59,853 nucleotides of DNA from Bacteroidales bacterium UBA5429 (GCA_002427605.1 DIRT01000034.1:1-59853); one strand, 5' to 3'; positions 1 to 9,203 are shown, counted from the first letter of the stretch. Translations and numbers: made by a program. Notes: a model not told the origin generated them from the letters alone.

Positions 1-106
1 AACATTTAACGTAAATATTTGACGTTCAGACAATTGCAAAATCAAAAAATTGAATTACCCGCGTTTGCAGGGGCAGGGCTTGTCCCTGCCCTTTTCCAGA
101 GTGGGG
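1..106. repeat. Left arm of a perfect 106-bp terminal inverted repeat
   Basis: Bases 1-106 are the exact reverse complement of 59748-59853; pairing stops immediately inside, at 107 and 59747. The arm contains a hairpin at 71-91 (GGGCAGGG, 5-nt loop, CCCTGCCC) and ends in the CCAGAGTGGGG word shared with the other palindromic elements in the window. It most likely marks the point where an assembly stopped inside a multi-copy repeat. Confidence 0.95.
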
Positions 107-165
107 AAATAAAATAGCAAAAGAGGGACAGATGTCCTGCCCCCCTTTTATTTTTATTTCATAAT
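97..165. repeat. Right arm of a palindromic element (half copy at the window start)
   Basis: It runs from CCAGAGTGGGG through a 30-nt spacer to CTGCCCCCC and an AT-rich tail containing TTTTATTTC. The same order and spacing is seen in the right arms at 21631 and 32001. It ends 13 bp before the stop codon of the SOD gene on the opposite strand, so it may contribute to the 3' end of that transcript. Confidence 0.85.
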
Positions 166-178
166 AATAAAGAAAAAA

Positions 179-907
179 TTATTTCTTCATTGCGTTGGCG
201 TATCTTTCATTCACTACATTCCAATTGATCATTTTTCTGTAGTTTTGAACAAAATCAGCTCTTTTGTTTTGGTACATTAAGTAGTAAGCGTGCTCCCATA
301 CGTCGATGTTGAAAAGAGGAATTCCTTTCACCTGGGCAATATCCATCAGAGGATTGTCCTGGTTGGGAGTTTGAGTTACTTGCAACTCTCCCTTCTCATC
401 AACAATTAACCAAGCCCAACCACTGCCGAATTGGGTCATCGCTTTTTGGTTGAATTGCTCGAAGAATTGATCTACCGATCCAAATGCTTTCTCAATCGCT
501 TTCAACAGCTCGGGTGAAGGTGCGCCGGTTTCCTGAGGTGCCAAGGCTTCCCAGAAAAGAACGTGATTGTAATACCCACCGCCGTTGTTTCGAACAGGAT
601 TGCCTAGCTCGGAAACGATGCTGAAAATAAACTCTATCGAGGCATTTTTGTAGGGAGTTTCTCCAATAAATTTCATGAACTGATTATAGTAATTCCTATG
701 GTGTCTGTCATAGTGAATTTCTACAGTTAATGCGTCCATGTGAGGCTCTAATCCATCATAAGCGTAAGGTAGGGGTTGAAAAATATGCTCAACCGGTTGT
801 CCATTGTATTGTTTCATAGTTTTAATTGTTGTTTGAGCATCACTGACACCATTTATGGTTGCGAATAAGGTCAGTAATGCAATGGTTAATAAATTATTTG
901 TTTTCAT
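179..907 (-). CDS. sodA: Exported Fe/Mn-type superoxide dismutase
   Basis: It converts superoxide to oxygen and hydrogen peroxide. The 242-residue product starts with a Sec-type signal peptide (KTNN, then a hydrophobic stretch to about residue 24), so it should act outside the cytoplasm; the mature part has the usual length of about 200 residues. Metal ligands are all visible: His65 (in EIHYDRHH), His115 (in NHVLFW), Asp202 and His206 (in DVWEHAYY). Gly at the FeSOD-glutamine position and Gln183 (in NQDNPL) favour a manganese or cambialistic enzyme. It lies 17 bp downstream of kbl and is probably the last gene of the tdh-kbl operon. No clear terminator separates it from the repeat at 1-165. 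Family assignment is firm; metal choice and final location are inference. Confidence 0.93.
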   Translation of the reverse strand: MKTNNLLTIALLTLFATINGVSDAQTTIKTMKQYNGQPVEHIFQPLPYAYDGLEPHMDALTVEIHYDRHHRNYYNQFMKFIGETPYKNASIEFIFSIVSELGNPVRNNGGGYYNHVLFWEALAPQETGAPSPELLKAIEKAFGSVDQFFEQFNQKAMTQFGSGWAWLIVDEKGELQVTQTPNQDNPLMDIAQVKGIPLFNIDVWEHAYYLMYQNKRADFVQNYRKMINWNVVNERYANAMKK

Positions 908-924
908 AGTTTTGTTTTTTTATA

Positions 925-2115
925 CTAGGATAAAATTTCTAGTTTTTTTCCGACTTTCACAAAAGCCTTGATCGCTTTGTCCAAATGCTCTTGTTTGTGT
1001 GCTGCGGAAAGTTGCACTCTGATTCTTGCTTGTCCTTTCGGTACAACAGGATAGTAGAATCCGGTTACATAGATGCCCTCTTCTTGCAATTGCGCTGCCA
1101 TCTCTTGTGATAATTTAGCATCATACAACATCACTGCACAAATTGCTGATTGTGTGGGCTTTATATCAAATCCGGCGGTTTGCATTTTGGTCACAAAATA
1201 CTCTGTATTATAGTGTAATTTGTCTTGTAACTCATTGGAGTTTTCCATAATGTCTACCATTTTGCTTCCTGCTGCAGCTACCAATGGAGGAATGGAGTTG
1301 GAGAACAAGTAAGGTCTGGAACGCTGACGAAGCATGTCAATAATCTCTTTCTTACCGGTTGTAAATCCACCGATAGCGCCACCAAAAGCTTTACCTAAAG
1401 TTCCGGTGATAATCTCTACCTGTCCTTTTTTATTGTACAATTCTGTTACTCCTCTTCCTGTTTTTCCTACAACTCCTGCAGAGTGAGACTCATCCAACAT
1501 CACCATAGCGTCATATTTCTCAGCTAATTCCATGATTTTATCGAGTGGAGCCACATTACCGTCCATGGAGAATACGCCGTCAGAAACAATCAATCTAAAA
1601 CGTTGTGCCTGAGCAGCTTGTAATTGCTTTTCGAGATCTTCCATATCTGCATTAGCGTAACGATAACGAACTGCTTTACATAAACGAACTCCGTCGATAA
1701 TAGAAGCGTGGTTCAATGAGTCAGAAATCACCGCGTCCTGATCTGTAAGAAGCGGCTCAAAGAGTCCACCGTTGGCATCAAAACATGCAGCATAGAGAAT
1801 GGTATCCTCAGTGCCGAAGAAATGAGCTATTTTTTGTTCCAACTCTTTGTGCAAATCTCCTGTTCCACAGATAAAACGTACGGAAGCCATACCGTAGCCG
1901 TGGGTTTCCAATGCTTCTTTCGCAGCAGCAATCAACTCAGGACTGTTAGCCAGACCCAAATAGTTGTTAGCACAGAAGTTGAGCAATTTTGTTCCATCCT
2001 CAAGAACAATTTCTGCTCCCTGAGGTGAAGCGATCACTCTTTCATTTTTATATAATCCCGCTTCTTCGATAGCGGCTAATTCATCTTTTAAAAATTGTTG
2101 AAATTTGTCGTACAT
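925..2115 (-). CDS. kbl: Glycine C-acetyltransferase (2-amino-3-ketobutyrate CoA ligase)
   Basis: This PLP-dependent cytoplasmic enzyme splits 2-amino-3-ketobutyrate with CoA into glycine and acetyl-CoA, the second step of threonine breakdown. The 396-residue length is that of the family. The PLP lysine lies in GTLGKAFGG, preceded by the DESHSAG motif that holds the cofactor ring. It follows tdh by 7 bp on the same strand, and tdh makes its substrate, which supports kbl over the related serine palmitoyltransferase or 8-amino-7-oxononanoate synthase. Confidence 0.96.
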   Translation of the reverse strand: MYDKFQQFLKDELAAIEEAGLYKNERVIASPQGAEIVLEDGTKLLNFCANNYLGLANSPELIAAAKEALETHGYGMASVRFICGTGDLHKELEQKIAHFFGTEDTILYAACFDANGGLFEPLLTDQDAVISDSLNHASIIDGVRLCKAVRYRYANADMEDLEKQLQAAQAQRFRLIVSDGVFSMDGNVAPLDKIMELAEKYDAMVMLDESHSAGVVGKTGRGVTELYNKKGQVEIITGTLGKAFGGAIGGFTTGKKEIIDMLRQRSRPYLFSNSIPPLVAAAGSKMVDIMENSNELQDKLHYNTEYFVTKMQTAGFDIKPTQSAICAVMLYDAKLSQEMAAQLQEEGIYVTGFYYPVVPKGQARIRVQLSAAHKQEHLDKAIKAFVKVGKKLEILS

Positions 2116-2122
2116 TTTTCTC

Positions 2123-3073
2123 CTATTTTAATTTTTTTGTTAATACTTGAATCATATCTTTGGTCATACTTTCGAGGTCATACTTTGGATTCCATCCCCA
2201 TTCTTTTCTTGCCACGGAGTCATCCAAGCTATTTGGCCACGATTCTGCAATACTCTGTTTTAGCGGATCAACATCATAAGATATTGTAAAGTCCGGAATA
2301 TGCTTTTTAATTTCGTTCGCAATAATTTCGGGAGAAACACTCATACCGGTAACGTTAAAAGAGTTTCTGTGAATTAAACGATCCGGATCGATCTCCATTA
2401 AGTTGATGGCTGCTTCAATCGCATCAGGCATATAGAGCATATCCATGTAAGTATCTGATTTAATGGGACATGTAAAGTGCCCATCTTTAATCGCTGCGTA
2501 ATAGATTTCAACAGCGTAATCGGTTGTTCCTCCGCCGGGTAAAGCTACATTAGAGATGAGTCCGGGATATCTCACGGAACGGGTATCTACTCCAAAGCGT
2601 TTGTGATAGTAGTCGCCCAACAATTCACCGGCAACCTTAGTGATACCATAAATGGTTTTGGGTCGCTGAATGGTATCTTGTGGGGTCTTATCGTTGGGTG
2701 TTTCGGGACCAAATGCTCCGATAGAACTGGGAGTAAAGAGTGCTGTTTTAAACTCTCTTGAAAGTTCCAGGCAGTTCATTAAAACGCCCATTCCTATATT
2801 CCACCCCAACAATGGTTTAGCTTCGGCGGTAGCAGACAAAATAGCTACCAGATTATAGATTGTGTCAATATTGTATTTTTTGATTACTTCCGCGATCTGA
2901 TCTGCTTGTGTCGCATCAATTTTACAAGAGGGACCCTCATCAGCCCAATCAGTTTTCAAAGGATACTGAATGTCAGAAGCAACAACATGATCATTCCCGT
3001 ATCTTTTTCTTAATGCGGGTACCAATTCCGATCCTATTTGACCACTCGAACCTAAAACTAAAATATTTTTCAT
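2123..3073 (-). CDS. tdh: L-threonine 3-dehydrogenase, SDR/epimerase-type
   Basis: It oxidises L-threonine with NAD+ to 2-amino-3-ketobutyrate. The 316-residue protein belongs to the short-chain dehydrogenase/epimerase form of the enzyme, not the zinc alcohol-dehydrogenase form of E. coli. Residues 5-14 hold the nucleotide-binding glycine motif (VLGSSGQIG), and the catalytic YxxxK pair is Tyr142/Lys146 in YGITK. It is the first gene of a tdh-kbl-sod unit, with a TAAATTTG -7 element just upstream. The kbl neighbour makes this specificity much more likely than a sugar epimerase. Confidence 0.94.
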   Translation of the reverse strand: MKNILVLGSSGQIGSELVPALRKRYGNDHVVASDIQYPLKTDWADEGPSCKIDATQADQIAEVIKKYNIDTIYNLVAILSATAEAKPLLGWNIGMGVLMNCLELSREFKTALFTPSSIGAFGPETPNDKTPQDTIQRPKTIYGITKVAGELLGDYYHKRFGVDTRSVRYPGLISNVALPGGGTTDYAVEIYYAAIKDGHFTCPIKSDTYMDMLYMPDAIEAAINLMEIDPDRLIHRNSFNVTGMSVSPEIIANEIKKHIPDFTISYDVDPLKQSIAESWPNSLDDSVARKEWGWNPKYDLESMTKDMIQVLTKKLK

Positions 3074-3096
3074 TAATTACTCTATTTAAAGTTTTG

Positions 3097-3104
3097 CAAA
3101 TTTA
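3097..3104 (-). promoter_or_regulatory. Promoter -7 element of the tdh-kbl-sod operon
   Basis: TAAATTTG on the minus strand matches the Bacteroidota TAnnTTTG consensus and lies 24 bp before the tdh start. Confidence 0.6.
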
Positions 3105-3152
3105 TATTTTAAAATTTAAAAAAAGCTATCTGAATAGCTAAATAATTTATAT

Positions 3153-3923
3153 CTATACCATTGAATCTATCAATGAGACATTTTCTATCAAAATTGTTCT
3201 GGACGGAAACTCATCGATCATCATAAAGTCGTGAGTCGCAATCAAAATCGTTGTTCCTTTTTTATTGATATCGAGGAACAATTTGAAAATCTCCTGTGAA
3301 GTGATAGGGTCCAGGTTTCCGGTAGGTTCATCGGCCAAGATCACTTCAGGATTATTCAGCAACGCACGAGCAATACATACTCTCTGCTGTTCACCTCCCG
3401 AAAGTTGATGGGGATATTTGAATCCTTTTGTGGACAAGTCAACCGATTCCAGAACATCTTGTATTCGTTGCATCATCTCATCCTTTTTCTTCCATCCCGT
3501 AGCTCTCAACATTTCCAGCAGATTGTCCGTAACGGTTTTGTCGGACAGCAACTTATAATCTTGAAACACCACTCCCAATTTTCTTCTCAAATAGGGAATC
3601 TCTTTTTTCTTTATGGTTTTCAAATCATATCCCGCAATCCGTGCTTCATCTCCTTCTGCTCTTTCATCAGCTAAAAGCAACTTCAAAATAGAGGATTTTC
3701 CCGTTCCCGACTTACCGATCAAATAAACCAACTCTCCTTTTCGAACAGTCATGTTCACTTTAGGAAGAATCAGCATTTTTTTCTGGTAAACATCCACATT
3801 TTTTAGCAGGATCACAGGCTCTTTCGAAGGCTGTTCCTTTTCCAATAATTGTGAAAACTCAGGAAGTTCCGGTTGTTCTATTTGTTCATTATCCCCTGCA
3901 GTAATTTCCAAATTATCATTCAT
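3153..3923 (-). CDS. ftsE: FtsE-like cell-division ABC transporter ATPase
   Basis: ATPase partner of the membrane protein FtsX, which links septum formation to cell-wall hydrolase control. The 256 residues hold the Walker A motif GKSGTGKS at 70-77, a Q-loop (VVFQDYKLL), signature LSGGEQQR, Walker B LADEPTGNLD and the switch histidine in ATHD. The sequence resembles FtsE more than the LolD group. An acidic, Glu/Pro-rich extension of about 35 residues precedes the usual start. The gene begins 12 bp after gyrB and is probably co-transcribed with it. No ftsX lies beside it, which is common in this phylum. Confidence 0.85.
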   Translation of the reverse strand: MNDNLEITAGDNEQIEQPELPEFSQLLEKEQPSKEPVILLKNVDVYQKKMLILPKVNMTVRKGELVYLIGKSGTGKSSILKLLLADERAEGDEARIAGYDLKTIKKKEIPYLRRKLGVVFQDYKLLSDKTVTDNLLEMLRATGWKKKDEMMQRIQDVLESVDLSTKGFKYPHQLSGGEQQRVCIARALLNNPEVILADEPTGNLDPITSQEIFKLFLDINKKGTTILIATHDFMMIDEFPSRTILIENVSLIDSMV

Positions 3924-3935
3924 AACAGCATTATT

Positions 3936-5918
3936 TTAAGAGTCAATATTGGCATATTGAGCATTTTGTTCAATAAATTCACGACGAGGGGGCACCTCAT
4001 CACCCATCAGCATAGAGAATACCCTATCCGCTTCAGTTACGTTGTCAATAGTAATCTGTCTTAAGGTTCTCCTTGCGGGATCCATAGTTGTACTCCACAA
4101 CTGTTCTGCATTCATCTCTCCCAAACCTTTGTACCTTTGAATATGGAGACCTGTTTCATTTTTTCCACCCTCTGTCAGTTCATTAATCGCCTCATCTCTC
4201 TCCTGTTCATTCCACACATATATTTCCTGTTTCCCTTTTTTAATCAAATATAATGGGGGGGTTGCAATATAGACATGACCTAACTCAATCAGTTCTTTCA
4301 TATATCTAAAGAAAAATGTAAGTATCAGAGTGGCAATGTGGCTTCCGTCCACGTCGGCATCCGTCATGATAATCACTTTTCCATAGCGTAACTTCTCGAG
4401 GTTCAATGCTTTAGAGTCCTCTTCCGTACCGATTGTTACCCCCAATGCGGTATAGATATTTCTAATCTCTTCGCTATCAAAGATACGGTGCTGCATCGCT
4501 TTTTCTACATTCAAAATCTTACCGCGTAGTGGTAAAATCGCTTGATATCGGCTATCTCTTCCCTGTTTTGCGGTACCTCCCGCAGAATCCCCTTCGACGA
4601 TATACAATTCACACTCTTCGCTATTTTTAGAGGAGCAATCAGACAGCTTCCCGGGCAATCCGCTCGAAGTAAAGACATTCTTTCTTTGCACCAGTTCACG
4701 TGCTTTCCTTGCAGCATGTCGTGCTGTAGCAGCCAAAACAACCTTGTTGACAATCTCCTTCGCATCACGAGGATTTTCTTCAAGGAAATTTCTCAACATC
4801 TCCCCTACCATCTGGTCCACAATTCCCATCACTTCAGTATTCCCCAACTTGGTTTTGGTTTGTCCTTCAAACTGAGGTTCTTGCACTTTCACTGAAATAA
4901 TTGCTGTCATTCCTTCTCTAAAGTCATCCCCGGAAATCTCTATTTTTGATTTTTCCAGTTTTTCCAGCATTCCGGAATCATCGGCATATTTCTTCAAAGT
5001 CCGAGTTAAAGCACGTCTAAATCCGGCTAAGTGAGTTCCTCCCTCTACAGTATTGATATTATTCACATAAGTATGAATATTTTCAGTAAAGGAAGTGTTG
5101 TATTGCATCACCAATTCTACAGGAACATTATCTTTTTCTCCTTCCATGTAGATTGGCGTATCTATTATTTTCTCACGTCCACCGTCCAGATATTTGATAA
5201 AATCCTTTAATCCTTCTTCCGAATAGAATGAATCAGATACAAAATTACCTTTTTCATCTACTTCTCTTTCATCTACAATATCGAGTCTGATTCCTTTATT
5301 CAAAAATGCCAGCTCTTTCAATCTTGTAGCGAGAATAGAGTATTTGTATTCTGTTGTAACAAAAATCGTATCATCCGGTTTAAACCAGATTTCAGTTCCT
5401 CTTTTATCTGTAGTTCCTAACTCTTTAACGGAATAGAGAGGCGTTCCGCGTTCCAGTTCCTGGATAAAGTGTTTGCCTTCTCTATATACTTGTGCTTTGA
5501 AGGAGCTCGACAAAGCATTAACGCATGAAACTCCGACACCATGTAATCCTCCGGACACTTTGTAGGATTCTTTATTAAATTTTCCACCGGCATGCAGCAC
5601 AGTCAGTACTACTTCCAGCGCAGATTTTTGTTCTTTTTCGTGAAAATCTGTAGGAATACCTCTTCCGTTGTCTATAACCGTAATAGAATTATCCTTATGA
5701 ATTATTACTTTTATATAATTACAATGTCCGGCTAATGCTTCGTCAATCGAGTTATCTACTACTTCATACACGAGATGATGCAGTCCTCTTTCACCAACAT
5801 CACCGATATACATGGCAGGTCTTTTTCTAATCGCTTCCAAGCCTTCCAAAACCTGAATATTTTCCGCACTGTATAAATGTTCAACTTCAAAATCGTTCTC
5901 TTTATCACTCATTCTCAT
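3936..5918 (-). CDS. gyrB: DNA gyrase subunit B
   Basis: ATPase subunit of the topoisomerase that introduces negative supercoils. The roughly 660-residue protein is of the compact type without a large insert. An N-terminal GHKL ATPase domain (VVDNSIDEA, DNGRGIPTD, GLHGVGVS) is followed by the transducer domain, a TOPRIM domain (EGDSAGGTAKQGRD, DADVDGSHI) and the C-terminal tail (QRYKGLGEMN). QGRDSRYQAILPLRGK is of the gyrase rather than the ParE kind. An ATG at 5912 (MSDKEN) is an equally good start. A TATATTTG promoter lies 27 bp upstream, hard against the trxB terminator. Confidence 0.97.
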   Translation of the reverse strand: MRMSDKENDFEVEHLYSAENIQVLEGLEAIRKRPAMYIGDVGERGLHHLVYEVVDNSIDEALAGHCNYIKVIIHKDNSITVIDNGRGIPTDFHEKEQKSALEVVLTVLHAGGKFNKESYKVSGGLHGVGVSCVNALSSSFKAQVYREGKHFIQELERGTPLYSVKELGTTDKRGTEIWFKPDDTIFVTTEYKYSILATRLKELAFLNKGIRLDIVDEREVDEKGNFVSDSFYSEEGLKDFIKYLDGGREKIIDTPIYMEGEKDNVPVELVMQYNTSFTENIHTYVNNINTVEGGTHLAGFRRALTRTLKKYADDSGMLEKLEKSKIEISGDDFREGMTAIISVKVQEPQFEGQTKTKLGNTEVMGIVDQMVGEMLRNFLEENPRDAKEIVNKVVLAATARHAARKARELVQRKNVFTSSGLPGKLSDCSSKNSEECELYIVEGDSAGGTAKQGRDSRYQAILPLRGKILNVEKAMQHRIFDSEEIRNIYTALGVTIGTEEDSKALNLEKLRYGKVIIMTDADVDGSHIATLILTFFFRYMKELIELGHVYIATPPLYLIKKGKQEIYVWNEQERDEAINELTEGGKNETGLHIQRYKGLGEMNAEQLWSTTMDPARRTLRQITIDNVTEADRVFSMLMGDEVPPRREFIEQNAQYANIDS

Positions 5919-5945
5919 TCTAATAAATTTTTAAAAATCAACCTG

Positions 5946-5953
5946 CAAATATA
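5946..5953 (-). promoter_or_regulatory. Promoter -7 element of gyrB
   Basis: TATATTTG on the minus strand fits TAnnTTTG. It begins 10 nt after the stem of the trxB terminator, so the terminator's T-tract forms its upstream flank. Confidence 0.65.
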
Positions 5954-5954
5954 C

Positions 5955-5987
5955 AAAAAAAAAACGACACCCAAAGTGTCGTTTTTT
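5955..5987 (-). terminator. Intrinsic terminator of the trxB transcription unit
   Basis: The 7-bp stem ACGACAC/GTGTCGT (5964-5970 and 5976-5982) with a 5-nt loop is followed on the minus strand by a run of T. It lies between the trxB stop and the gyrB promoter. Confidence 0.88.
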
Positions 5988-6007
5988 CATGATTTTATAC
6001 AATATTT

Positions 6008-6943
6008 TTATTGATTTAAAAATCTTTCAGCTTCGATAGCAGCCTTGCATCCTGAGGCAGCTGCAGTAACTGCTTGTCTATAAATTGGATCTTGAATATC
6101 TCCGGCTGCAAAAACGCCCGGAACATTGGTTAATGGGCGAACTCCGTCCGTTTTAATATAACCTTGCTCATCCAATTCCAGCTGACCTTTAAAGAGATCA
6201 CTCATAGGAATCACGCCAATTGCGATAAATACGCCGTCCAAATCAACTTTCTTTTCGCTTTGATCCACAGTGTTGGTTAATAAAATTCCATTGACTTGCT
6301 TAATGAACCCTTTTTGTTCTCCCAATATCTCTTTGGGAACATAGTTTAAGAGCAATTCAATGTTAGGCATTTCTCTTACTTTATCTTGCATTGCCTGAGA
6401 TCCTCTGAACTGGTCTCTTCTGTGAACCAAATAAACTTTAGAGCAGAGTTTAGCCAAGTAGGATGCTTCTTCCAACGCCGTATCTCCTCCACCAATCACA
6501 GCAACTACTTTATTTTTGAAAAAAGTTCCATCACAAGTTGCGCAGGCTGATACACCAAAACCTCTGTAAGTTTTCTCACTCTCAATGCCCAACCATCTGG
6601 CTGTTGCTCCGGTAGCAACAATCACTGTTTCAGCTTCAATTTGGTGATCATAATCCACCACACAGCGGAAAGGTCTGTTAGAAAAATCTACTTCTGTTAT
6701 CTCACCTGATCTGATATCAGCACCTACGTTAAGAGCTTGTTCTTTAATTTGTTCCATAATAACCGGCCCTTGTTCTCCTTTTGGATAACCCGGAAAGTTT
6801 TCCACATCAGTAGTAATCGTAAGCTGTCCTCCCGGTTGTGACCCTTCATATAGTACAGGCTCCAATCCGGATCTGGTCGCATAAATTGCAGCTGTATATC
6901 CCGCAACTCCTCCTCCTATAATTAAACATTTTGTTTTTTCCAT
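6008..6943 (-). CDS. trxB: Thioredoxin-disulfide reductase
   Basis: FAD enzyme that passes electrons from NADPH to thioredoxin in the cytoplasm. The 311 residues are standard for the low-molecular-weight form. The FAD-binding motif GGGVAGYTAA is at 10-19, the redox pair is Cys134/Cys137 in CATC, the NADPH motif GGGDTALEEA follows, and the FAD motif GVFAAGDI lies near the C-terminus. It follows the response regulator gene by 38 bp on the same strand, so it could be read from the promoter of the two-component operon or from its own. The hairpin terminator right after it ends the unit. Confidence 0.96.
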   Translation of the reverse strand: MEKTKCLIIGGGVAGYTAAIYATRSGLEPVLYEGSQPGGQLTITTDVENFPGYPKGEQGPVIMEQIKEQALNVGADIRSGEITEVDFSNRPFRCVVDYDHQIEAETVIVATGATARWLGIESEKTYRGFGVSACATCDGTFFKNKVVAVIGGGDTALEEASYLAKLCSKVYLVHRRDQFRGSQAMQDKVREMPNIELLLNYVPKEILGEQKGFIKQVNGILLTNTVDQSEKKVDLDGVFIAIGVIPMSDLFKGQLELDEQGYIKTDGVRPLTNVPGVFAAGDIQDPIYRQAVTAAASGCKAAIEAERFLNQ

Positions 6944-6981
6944 AAGTTACAATATTGTTGTTTTAATGATTTGTCTATAAA

Positions 6982-7668
6982 TTACATCACTAACTTAAAT
7001 CCAATACCGTGAACATTAATAATTTGCACGGATGGATCGGGAGCAAACAGCTTCCTTAATTTTGTGATGTATACATCCATACTTCTGGCATTGTAGTAAC
7101 TATCATCCCCCCATATTTTTTTCAAAGCATACCCGCGATCGAGAACATCATTCTTTTTATTGATCAACATCAACAAGAGTTCCGTTTCTCTTGTTGTCAG
7201 CTTTTTCTCTTCTCCATTAATAATTAAACTTTGATGAGCAACATTAAATGTTATCGATCCCATTTGAATAGGTTGAGTTTCAGTTTCTTCATCCCCGTAA
7301 GTTCTCCTCAGCAGTGCTTCAATACGAGCTAACAAAACCTCCATAGAAAAAGGTTTTGTGATATAATCATCACCACCTATTGATAATCCATAGACCATAT
7401 CTTGTGGTAAACTTTTAGCCGTCAAAAAAATAATCGGAACTTTTTTATCCAACTTCCTAATCTCTTTTGCCAAAGTAAAACCATCTTTTAATGGCATCAT
7501 AACATCCAGAATACAAATATCCACCTCAGAAGTACAAAACAACTCATAAGCAGACTCACCATTGGTAGCATGTTTCACCTGGTATCCTTTAGCTTCCAAG
7601 TATGTTGTTAATACTTTTCCAAGATTCATATCATCTTCGGCCAATAAAACTTTATTACTCGTACTCAT
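6982..7668 (-). CDS. OmpR-family response regulator, RprY-like
   Basis: DNA-binding output partner of the adjacent sensor kinase. Residues 1-120 form the receiver domain: acidic pocket Glu11/Asp12/Asp13, phospho-acceptor Asp55 (CILDVMMP), Thr83 and Lys105. Residues from about 135 to 228 form the winged-helix DNA-binding domain (TTRETELLLML, SMDVYITKLRK). The kinase gene ends 5 bp upstream. The pair resembles RprX/RprY of Bacteroides, where the regulator has been tied to stress and sodium-pump control; that role is not shown here. Confidence 0.9.
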   Translation of the reverse strand: MSTSNKVLLAEDDMNLGKVLTTYLEAKGYQVKHATNGESAYELFCTSEVDICILDVMMPLKDGFTLAKEIRKLDKKVPIIFLTAKSLPQDMVYGLSIGGDDYITKPFSMEVLLARIEALLRRTYGDEETETQPIQMGSITFNVAHQSLIINGEEKKLTTRETELLLMLINKKNDVLDRGYALKKIWGDDSYYNARSMDVYITKLRKLFAPDPSVQIINVHGIGFKLVM

Positions 7669-7673
7669 AATTA

Positions 7674-9203
7674 TTACTTTTTATATGGGATTGATATAAC
7701 AAATTCTGCACCTTTCATCGGTTCACTATTTACATAAATAGAGCCTTTATGAAGCTCAATAATTTTTTTCACATAGACAAGACCCAACCCATGTCCTTTA
7801 GTATCATGAATATTACCAAAAGAAACACGATAAAAGTCTTGAAAAATACGCTTATGATTCTTCTTTGCAATTCCAATACCGTTATCAGCCACCTTAATAA
7901 TCAGGTTGCGTTTATCACTCTCTGTTCTGATCACAATATTTGGATTTTCAGGAGAATATTTTATGCCATTTTCTATTAAATTCACGATTACATTATGCAT
8001 ATGAGAACCATCTGCAAAGATAATAGGATTTTTGGCATAAAGATACTGCGAAATTTTTCCATTTTTAGACTCAATTTGAAGGGAAAAATCCAAGCAAATT
8101 GAAGATATAAGTTTGTGAATATCAATATCTTCCTCAAATATTTTCAATTGTCCTTTCTTCAATTGAGCCAACTCAAGGATATTACTCACCATTTTTTTCA
8201 GTCGACTATTTTCATCATTTATGATAGAAATATAGGAATCTCTCAGTTGAGCTCCTGAAAAAATATCGGGGTCCGACAGCGCCTCACAAGCGAGAGCAAT
8301 AGTTGATATTGGAGTTTTAAACTCATGGGTCATATTGTTGATAAAATCATTCTTAATGTCCGATATTTTCTTCAATCGATAAAGGTAAAATAAGGTATAA
8401 ATATTCAACAATGAAATAATTCCAATCAAAGCCAAAATGAAGGCACTGATAGTTCCCATCCTTTGGAATAAAATGAGACGTTGGTCTTTGAAGTAAATGA
8501 TCAAGTAGTGTGGAGCTGCAAACCGCTCGGAAGGTTTTAAACTAAAAACAAACTCGCTATTCAAAATCGTTGCCGGATCCACTTTCTGAGGTTTGACTAC
8601 AAACTGAGTAGTGTAATAATTATACAACGCAAAATCAAAATCAGCAGTAATATTGTTTTCCAATAAAGCTTCTTTAATAATTCTATGCAAATAGTCTGAA
8701 TTCAACAATTGTTGAGTAGAACTATCCATCTCTATTAAGTTCACATTTTCAATAGCCCCAATTTTTTCTACTTCGGTTACCAAAGCTTTATTATCTAAAG
8801 TATACTGATCCGGAGAAAAGAACTCCAAATAAGTAGTATCGAAGAACACGGTATCATTAAACGTTAACACTACATCATTTTTATAATAGTTGATACGGGT
8901 TCTGATTACTCCGATTGGAGTTACCATGGAGGGGTCCAGTAAAAAACGTTTCCCTTGCTTTGTGTAGAGTAAGTTGGATAGTGAATCTGTAGGTTCAGGT
9001 GTTATGACTTTTACAATTGTATCCCCTTTGAGCAGAGCATCTATTCGATTAATCACATCTGACCCGGCTGAAACAATTTCGCGTGTTAAAATACTCTTTT
9101 GAACCTTTTCTGCATCCTTATACAATTGAAAAATGGAAAGTATAAGAAAGAAGGAGGATATTACCAGAATAGTGGCTATCAAAATGATAAAGAATCTTTT
9201 CAT
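7674..9203 (-). CDS. Membrane sensor histidine kinase, RprX-like
   Basis: It senses an unknown signal outside the inner membrane and phosphorylates the neighbouring regulator. Two membrane segments (about residues 4-26 and 251-275) bracket a periplasmic domain of about 220 residues. Then come the dimerisation/phospho-acceptor helix with His293 in NNMTHEFKTP, the N box (VIVNLIENGIKYS), G1 (VADNGIGI) and G2 (KGHGLGLVYVKKI). The gene overlaps the end of the upstream LuxC-like gene by 4 bp (9200-9203) and precedes the regulator by 5 bp, so translation is probably coupled. There is no HAMP domain or extra receiver. Confidence 0.92.
   Translation of the reverse strand: MKRFFIILIATILVISSFFLILSIFQLYKDAEKVQKSILTREIVSAGSDVINRIDALLKGDTIVKVITPEPTDSLSNLLYTKQGKRFLLDPSMVTPIGVIRTRINYYKNDVVLTFNDTVFFDTTYLEFFSPDQYTLDNKALVTEVEKIGAIENVNLIEMDSSTQQLLNSDYLHRIIKEALLENNITADFDFALYNYYTTQFVVKPQKVDPATILNSEFVFSLKPSERFAAPHYLIIYFKDQRLILFQRMGTISAFILALIGIISLLNIYTLFYLYRLKKISDIKNDFINNMTHEFKTPISTIALACEALSDPDIFSGAQLRDSYISIINDENSRLKKMVSNILELAQLKKGQLKIFEEDIDIHKLISSICLDFSLQIESKNGKISQYLYAKNPIIFADGSHMHNVIVNLIENGIKYSPENPNIVIRTESDKRNLIIKVADNGIGIAKKNHKRIFQDFYRVSFGNIHDTKGHGLGLVYVKKIIELHKGSIYVNSEPMKGAEFVISIPYKK

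Noticed and set aside
4511..4895. Long open frames inside gyrB on both strands
   Set aside because: They lie wholly within the gyrB coding sequence, lack family resemblance, and are shadows of its codon pattern.
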